Made by a program: the position numbers and the translations under genes
Assembly: GCA_023101885.1 (NCBI GenBank)
Contig: JALPQD010000075.1
Coordinates: forward strand, 4,406,630 to 4,470,629
Source of the DNA: Typhlomys cinereus
Taxonomy: Eukaryota; Chordata; Mammalia; Rodentia; Platacanthomyidae
Length of the DNA stretch: 64,000 nucleotides
Reading direction: 5' to 3'
Shown: positions 57,292-64,000 of the stretch, piece after piece
How the letters are laid out: each line of letters starts with the position of its first letter
Position numbering within the stretch: position 1 is the first letter of the stretch
The notes under the pieces: model-generated
What the model was told of the DNA's origin: nothing
Seen by the model: only the letters and a program-made list of their open reading frames with translations
Database searches by the model: none

Positions 57292-58905
57292 TTTACACTA
57301 AGGAGATTAATGGCTCAATTAAAAATTGGGTCTGGGAACTCAAAAGAAACTTTTCCAGGGACGAAATTGAAATGTCTAACAAGTACTTTGAAAAATGTTC
57401 CACACCTTAGCCAGCAGGGAAATGCACATCAAAACTTCCTGAGATATCATCTCTCTAAGTCAGGATGGCAAAAATCCACAATACAAACAACACCAAATCC
57501 TGGAGAGGATGTGGCGAGAAGGGGACTCTCCTACATTGCTGGTGGGAATTCAGGTTAATACAACCACTCTGGCGAGAAGTCTGGCACTTTTTTAAAAAGT
57601 TAAAGATTGAAATGCCTGTATGACCCTGCTATGCCACTTCTGGGAATAATCCCCCATATGGTAAAAATTCACCTCAATGACACAAGCACAACCATGTTCA
57701 TAGCAGCACTATTTACAATAGCAAAGTCATGGAATCAACATTCCAACAGTTCACTGAGTGGATGAGGAAAATGTAGTACATTTATGCAATGGAATACTAC
57801 TCAGCTATCAAAAAAGATGAATTAGTGAAATTTGCCAGGTAATGGATGGAATTAGAAAAAATTATATTGAGTGAAATATCCCAGACACAGAAAATTAGAC
57901 ACCATATGTACTCTCTAATAGGTGGATCCTAGTACCAAGCCCACTTAATGACAGTGTCAAAGATCTCTGTAATATCTACAGTAATCACAAAAATTATAAA
58001 TAGGAGTGAAGGGGAAGGAGGGCCCCCAGAAATAAGGAGAGAGGGGATCATGCTACAGTAGAGAAAATAGGTCACCATCAATTATTATAAGTAAGTAGTG
58101 AGACATCTGATGAAGCTCATTCTCACTTCCCTTCCTGGTCACTTACAACTGAGGAGGTTTGATCTCATTAATCAGGGAAGGTACAAGGACTGGCAGATAG
58201 ATGGTAACCATCCTGTAAATGGGCTACTACACTCCCCCTACTGAGGTCCTATACTCCTATTCCATCAGCCTTTGAATCTCCTCTTATAGTAAGATCTTCC
58301 AGTCAGGATGGAGCCAAGGGCAGTACAGGAACAGCAAAACTGAAAACAACAACAAACCATAATTCAGAACAGACCAGCCAAATCTCTCCCCATCCTAAAG
58401 CTCAGGGAAACTTGTGGAAGAGGGGGCAGAAAGATTGTAAGAACCTAAAGATGGGGAGGACCAACGATATGCAAGATACTCTACACAAGTTAGGGCCTAC
58501 AGTAGCCATAATTGGACTTTGCATGACCTGCACAATGACTGATATGTCAATGACCCCTCAAAGTCTAGCATGGATCACAGGCACTAAGATCCCTAGAATA
58601 AGGGATTAATACTCTAATAGAGTTCCCATACTAATGTAGAGCCCAAGAAAGGGCTCTGAGCTATGCCACTGAGTCCTTACACCTCACTAGAGTGGAGGAC
58701 TCAGAGGGAAGTTTGGTATTCACACAAAAGGATGCTTCAGGGGTAAATACTTTACCTTCAGAGGGGGAAAAGGAGAAGCACTGGGAGAAGGGGAGGGAGG
58801 GGGTGAAAGGAAGGGGAAAAGGGGGAGAGGGTCCAAGGGAGACTGGGGAAGGGTGGAGGGAGGGAAAGGACTGGGGTACATATTGAGCTTGTATGATTGG
58901 GGGAA
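57292..58905 (+). mobile_element. L1 3' end, plus strand
   Basis: The ORF2 C-terminus (57,292-57,935, several stops and frameshifts; Cys/His cluster near 57,500) is followed by the 3'UTR with its G-rich tract (58,785-58,865) and 'attgagcttgtatgattggg'. There is almost no A tail. The TSD aaattactggt lies at 57,281-57,291 and 58,906-58,916 (11/11). Confidence 0.88.
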
Positions 58906-58916
58906 AAATTACTGGT

Positions 58917-59140
58917 CATACCTTATCATTGAAATTTTGTTGCTTCCTTTTCCTCATCTGTCATCAGAGCATAATTATCAATGTTTTACTTATCTCTGGG
59001 AAGAGTTGGGAAAGTCTGGTGTAGGAAACATGGATTATGAAGTGGCTGAGTGATATGTTAAGTCAAATATTTACCTATTTCACAGTGCATCACTAAACAT
59101 AATGAGTCTAGATTTGATACTGTATGATGGTTTTCTTCAA
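58917..59140. other. Short unique spacer between two L1 copies
   Basis: No repeat or gene recognised. Confidence 0.5.
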
Positions 59141-59160
59141 AAAAAGATATTTCCTCAAGA

Positions 59161-60601
59161 TTCTTAAAAAATTAAAGATTGAAATGCCATATGACCCTGC
59201 AATTCTACTTTTGGGAATAACCCCCCATGCAGCATAGGTCCACCTCAATAGCACAAGTGCAACCATGTTCATACCAGCACTGCTTACAATAGCAAAGACA
59301 TGGAATCAACCCAAATGTCCAACAGTTGACGAGTGGATAAGGAAACTGTGGTACATCTATACAATGGAGTACTACTCAGCCATCAAAAATGATGAATTAC
59401 TGGAATTTGCCAGGAAATGGATGGGATTAGAAACAATTATATTGAGTGAAGTATCCCAGACCCAGAAAATTAAGCGCCGTATGTACTCCCTAATAGGTGG
59501 CTCCTAGTACCAAATCCACTCAGCCCACCTAGAGACACTCGATGATAAATCTCTGTAATACCTACAGTAATTGCAAGGAGTATGAACAGGAGGGACAGGG
59601 GTAGGAGGGCCGCACCAGAAACAAGGAGAGAGGGGACCATGTTACAGCAGAGAAAATAGGCCTCTATCAAGGACTGCAAGTAAGTAATGAGACATCTGGT
59701 TAAGTTCACAGTCTTTTCGTTCCTGATCATTTACAACTGAGGAGGTATGATCTCACCAGAAGGGGAGGGCATATAGTCTGGCAGATAAAAAGTAACCATT
59801 TTGCAAATGGGTGATTGACCCCTCCCTCACTGTGGTTTCCTACTGTTATTACATCTACCTTTGAAAATACTCTTATAACAAGACTCAAGTTTAACAGCTT
59901 TTTATCTCTGGCCAGGGGGTGACATCCAATACCCATCAAAATGGAGTGAAGGGCATTGCAAGAGCAGAAAACCACAAAAGAAAATCAACAAACCATAATC
60001 CAGAACTTCAGAGACTCTATATCAACCACCTAGAACTAGGCCAACCTAATCTCTCTCCATCCTGAAGCTCAGGGAAATTTGTGGAAGAGGGGACGGTAAG
60101 ATTGTAAGAGCACAAGGATGGGAGGAGCAATGATATGCAAGATACTCCACACAAGTTAGGGCCGAAGCAATCATAATTGGACTTTCTATGCCCTGAGCAA
60201 TGTCCCACACACTACTGACCCCCACAAAGTCTAGCATTTGCTAAAAACACCAAGATCCTTGGAGGCAAGGGATTGACAGCCAAAATAGTGTTCCTATGCT
60301 TAAGGGGAACACAGGAAAGGGTTCAGGGAAATGCCGCTGGGTTCTTGTACATCATCGGAGAGGAGGACCCAGAAGAGAGTTTGGTATCCACATTAAAGGA
60401 TTCTCCGGGAATTGGGGGAGAGGAGGCACTAGGGGGTGGGGAGGGAGGGGTTAGGGGAGGGTGATCAGAGGGTCGGGGGGAGGAAGAGGGAGGGAGTGAA
60501 CCGGTGTACCTATTAAGTTTGTATGAGCGGAGATAATAAAAAATATCATAAATAAATAAATAAATAAACAAACAAACAAATAAATAAATAAATAAATAAA
60601 T
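59161..60601 (+). mobile_element. Youngest-looking L1 3' end, plus strand
   Basis: The last roughly 115 codons of ORF2 are nearly open to the stop at 59,505-59,507. A complete 3'UTR follows, with G-rich tract (60,430-60,500), 'ttaagtttgtatgagcggag' and an (AAAT)n/(AAAC)n tail at 60,545-60,601. The TSD is aaaaagatatttcctcaaga (59,141-59,160) and aaaaagctatctcctcaaga (60,602-60,621), 18/20. Confidence 0.93.
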
Positions 60602-60604
60602 AAA
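60552..60604. repeat. (AAAT)n/(AAAC)n tract
   Basis: Tail of the L1 at 59,161-60,601. Confidence 0.95.
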
Positions 60605-60621
60605 AAGCTATCTCCTCAAGA

Positions 60622-60990
60622 AATAATTCAGCTAAGGGACACAGAAAATTTATTCAGGGTTTTATTTAGCAAAACAAAGAATGCACTCCAAAGCCAGGCA
60701 GAGAGTGCAGTGAGTTTTGTGCTGGGGATTTTGAAGAGATTTTTACAAGGCTAGAGGCATAGTTATGAAGTTAACATGACTCTTTCTGCTTCTCAAATCA
60801 TGGTAGATCAGTTCTCTCCTAATGTTCTAGAAAAGCCAAGAACAAAAGAATATCTGAACCTCAGTATGAATGATGTTATAATGATATCAGGATCTATAAG
60901 TATTCAGAAATTTCATTTAGCTTTCATGTACAGAAAATAGGGAAGTCCTCAGATATCATAATTTCTGATATAACAAAAACAACCTAATGA
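60622..60990. other. Possible old LTR fragment or unique DNA
   Basis: 'cagggttttatttagcaaaa' and the purine-rich text have LTR-like character and continue after the retrocopy at 61,265-61,465, but I cannot define ends. Confidence 0.35.
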
Positions 60991-61003
60991 TAGCTTCAAG
61001 GAT

Positions 61004-61251
61004 TTTTTTACTAACTTTATTTTTTATATTAACAGTGAATTTATGTCTTTTCATCACCCACTATAGACAGTCACAACCAACCCCCCATCCATCCAGACCC
61101 ACCTGTTCTCGCCTGTCAGCTTGTTGCTTTCCCGAAACCCCCTACATGTGGACCCCACAGCAGACACCTGCACTGCCATCTGTCCTTGTACCTGCCGGAT
61201 GGCAAATGGTCCACTGGAGGCAGTCCCACGCAATCTCATGGAGTAGCATAG
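61004..61251 (-). pseudogene. Small unidentified processed retrocopy
   Basis: On the minus strand the unit ends '...aataaagttagtaaaaaaa': an AATAAA signal (61,015-61,020) about 10 nt before a short A tail. The TSD is tagcttcaaggat (60,991-61,003) and taacttcaaggat (61,252-61,264), 12/13. The body is GC-richer than its flanks, and a 68-codon minus frame crosses it. I do not recognise the parent transcript. It could be the last 250 nt of an mRNA. Confidence 0.7.
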
Positions 61252-61474
61252 TAACTTCAAGGATGTTTAAGCACAAAAGGGGCCTCTAGCCATCAGGAAC
61301 CATAGCTACCAAAATATAGCTGAAGTCTTCTGTGTTCTTTCTATTCCCAGAACACATGGCTACTGTTTCTTGATGACCTCATTTATAACCCCTTGGTTAC
61401 CAATTATCAAATTAGTCCAAAACAAATCTCCCCGACCATGACTGGATTTAGGACTGGCTCTTCAGACAGCTTGC

Positions 61475-61712
61475 TCTGCTGAGCTGAGGAGATGACTCAA
61501 GGGTTAAAATCTTTGTCTTGCAAGCAAGACAGATCCCACATAAAAATGCCCAGCAGAAATGGCAGCAGTTTGTAATTCAGGCCCAAAAGTGGAGCCTGAG
61601 AAACTAAGCAAAGCGAAAGGAGGTTAGCAGTCTAGATGATTCCTGATGTCATGCTGGGGACCTCATAGGTATACACACCCAAATATTCCCTGTATACACA
61701 CAAATAAAAACA
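61475..61712 (+). mobile_element. tRNA-derived SINE
   Basis: 'gctgaggagatgactcaagg', 'gcccagcagaaatggcagca' and 'gatgattcctgatgtcatgc', with a weak CA/AAATAAAAA tail. Confidence 0.8.
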
Positions 61713-62935
61713 AAGGAGGTTTGCTGTGTTATGATCAACTCCAAATTGCTTGAATTCGCTATCTCTGTGAATTCTTTCTTATTATTAATCATGATCCTAA
61801 ACCTACTATTTTAAAAAAGACATCATCATTGATCACAGTCTTTTAAAATTATTGGAAGTCATTTCTGCCCTTTTAGAGCACAAAATTCTACACAACTGTC
61901 TCTAGCTATTGTCTCCATTTTTTAACATCCTTTGCTGTTTCAGCTCTATGGAATCTGTAATCTAGCCCACACAAATCAACAGAAATGGAAACTTTCTCAA
62001 ACATGACCACTTCTTTTCTGAAGACTTCATCTTCCTTAGCTTTTTCTTTATCTACTAGGGATTTTCTTGTTTCTTATCTTGACTTTTTCACTATGAAATT
62101 ATACCTATTTTCACGGAGGACTTGCGTATATGAAAATATCCAATGGACCATTGAATGCCTTCACTCAAATGTTTCATGGACTACTCAAATTCATCATATT
62201 CACAATTGCATTTATTATTTCCTTTATCTGCTTCTTTGCACATCTCCGTTTGTTAAATAATCCAACCATCTGTTCAGAACATGAGCCGTCCTGAGCTTCT
62301 GCTTAATCATTTTTCTTCATTTAATTACCACATCGAATATATCATCTGTCTAGCTGGTTCTCTAAAATGCCTCTTTTACCCTGACTCCTAAACCTACACA
62401 GCAGCCACTAATTGCATTTTGTAAAAATTACTGAGCGTTCCTCTTAAATGCTCTTTCTTAGAGGAAGTCCAGATTTCTGACCTCTGATCACTAATCTTTC
62501 ATTTTGTCACTGTATCAGTAGGAATCATAGCAGCTTCCTACTATTGCTAAGGCCTGGTTTCCTCATTGTTCCTTATGAAGTATCACTTTTCTTTATTACT
62601 ATATCCAACTCCTTGTATTATGTCTCCAGGAACAATACCTAGTATGATTTCCACTTTACTGCCTTTGCCTCCAGTTATTCTTGATGGTAATGTGCATCAG
62701 TAAACAAAGATATACTTTTCAAGAAATTTTACTAATAAATTTGATAACACTTGGGAAAATAATGCTTATGTCAACTTATATTTAAAAGCATCACATAAAT
62801 ATTAATAGAGATCATAGGGAAATAAAATATTCTTAGGTATGTCACAAAACTAAGGTGTCCTATAAGGGATACATAAATGAGACTACTTAAAAATATAAAA
62901 TGTTACAAAGCAAAGATAGTGGAAAGATAAGTTGT
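61713..62935. other. Non-coding stretch
   Basis: A 91-codon frame (61,985-62,260) has no motif. No repeat recognised. Confidence 0.45.
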
Positions 62936-62936
62936 G

Positions 62937-62985
62937 ATATATATATATGTATATATATATACATACACATATATACATACAATAT
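62937..62985. repeat. (TA)n/ATAC repeat
   Basis: TA units with ATGT and ATAC interruptions. Confidence 0.9.
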
Positions 62986-63094
62986 GAATCACTGTCCTAC
63001 TTTTATTAATGTAATGAAACTACACATTTCAGGTGACACAGATGCTGAAAATTACTGAAAGGCATGACCAGAGAATACACATTAAGGAAAAAGA

Positions 63095-63530
63095 AAAGTT
63101 ATCTTTGTAATAGCTAGATACAGCTAGATAATTGATATCTAAAGACTTCAGCTCTGGGCATATTTGTAAAGAATTAGTAGTTGAATTAGATCCTAAATAA
63201 GCCTGCAGAAGATTGTCTAATTGATAGGGAGGCCCAGCCCATAATTGGTGTACTTGTTCCTGTGCACATGGATAAGACGAAGGGAGTATCTAAGCTGAAA
63301 GATTTCATCATACTTGGACAGACAGGTTCTCTGGCAAGGGAAGTTTGCCCCTCTCTCAGCAGTGCAGTGGTGTGGCCATCTCCCTAGACCCGTGGTTGTT
63401 CATGTGCGCTCTCCTGCCTGGCTGGAAAAGGAACTAGAATCAGACAAGCACAAGCTAGAATAAAACCCTTTGTTCTCATAGATATTTGTCATGAATTTAT
63501 TGGCAACATGAAGAACAACTGCAGCACTCT
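63095..63530 (+). mobile_element. Repeat family 'R' copy
   Basis: Blocks 'gtaaagaattagtagttgaa', 'tgatagggaggcccagccca', 'tacttggacagacaggttct', 'gaataaaaccctttgttctc' and 'gaacaactgcagca' in family order. Confidence 0.7.
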
Positions 63531-63535
63531 GTCAA

Positions 63536-63615
63536 CATGTCACCTTCTGGGAATTGAACCCAAGGGACCGGGTTTGCTAGCAGCTGCTTTACCTCCTGAA
63601 CCATCTTATAATCCT
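63536..63615 (-). mobile_element. SINE head, degenerate
   Basis: 'gggaattgaacccaagggac' and 'ctttacctcctgaaccatct' form an antisense tRNA-like end. Confidence 0.55.
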
Positions 63616-63639
63616 TGGGATTATTTTTTAAAAAAGGTT

Positions 63640-63642
<3 letters not shown>

Positions 63643-63692
<50 letters not shown>
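63643..63692. repeat. (TA)n microsatellite
   Basis: About 25 uninterrupted TA units. Confidence 0.95.
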
Positions 63693-63695
<3 letters not shown>

Positions 63696-64000
63696 TTGAA
63701 ACAGTCTATAAAATTACCCAGTAGTATACTTAGTTTAGGATCATTAAAAATTTTGAGTCCTCATTTAAGGAAAAGAACAACAGTGTTTCTGTAATTTTCC
63801 TATATATTTACAAACAAAATATAGTGTAGACACTGATTATACTATTTTTAATAATGTCTATATAGATAGATATACATATATAAAAGTCATGAAAAAAACA
63901 GTTAAAACCTATAAGAAAGAATGAGTGATAAGTTACAAATAATAAGACATTTAGAACATATTTTAGCTTTTTATTTTTCTTTTATGTATTTTTATAATTA

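Overview
The window looks like ordinary intergenic or intronic DNA from a rodent nuclear genome. I find no intact host protein-coding gene. It is AT-rich, carries many (CA)n/(GT)n, (CT)n, (TCC)n and (AAAT)n microsatellites, and is densely seeded with LINE-1 (L1) 3' ends, tRNA-derived SINEs, B1-like and ID-like SINEs, and two solo LTRs. B1, ID and B2/B3/B4-like SINEs together point to a myomorph rodent. The SINE and L1 sequences are not those of mouse or rat, so a jerboa- or mole-rat-like lineage is a guess from repeat content only. Open reading frames of 60-206 codons are explained by repeats or chance.

Layout. 1-13 kb: sparse old repeats, a solo ERVK-like LTR (2,324-2,727) with a 6-bp target-site duplication (TSD), an L1 remnant in which ORF1-like sequence runs straight into 3'UTR (8.3-9.67 kb), and a young GC-rich SINE at 12.7 kb with a perfect TSD. 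13-25 kb: L1 3' ends, more SINEs (a second GC-rich copy, minus strand, at 19.6 kb), and an L1 inserted into a SINE at 22 kb with a perfect 16-bp TSD. 25-31 kb: repeat-poor, AT-rich sequence. 31.6-37.2 kb: a 4.7-kb 5'-truncated L1 on the minus strand joined directly, same strand and without an intervening poly(A), to a dead HMGB2 retrocopy. One pair of near-identical 18-bp direct repeats flanks the whole unit. 37-44 kb: mostly unique sequence. 44-52 kb: old minus-strand L1 sequence interrupted by an unidentified processed retrocopy, by a rearranged young L1 inside that retrocopy, and by a solo LTR. 53.6-60.6 kb: three young L1 3' ends with TSDs, one minus and two plus. 61-64 kb: a small processed retrocopy, SINEs and AT-rich repeats.

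No genes act together here. The content is a record of retrotransposition: target-primed insertions with TSDs, 5' truncations, 5' inversions, nested insertions, solo-LTR formation, and a probable template-switch chimera (HMGB2 mRNA/L1), which is the most interesting object in the window. All family assignments come from reading the sequence; no database search was possible.
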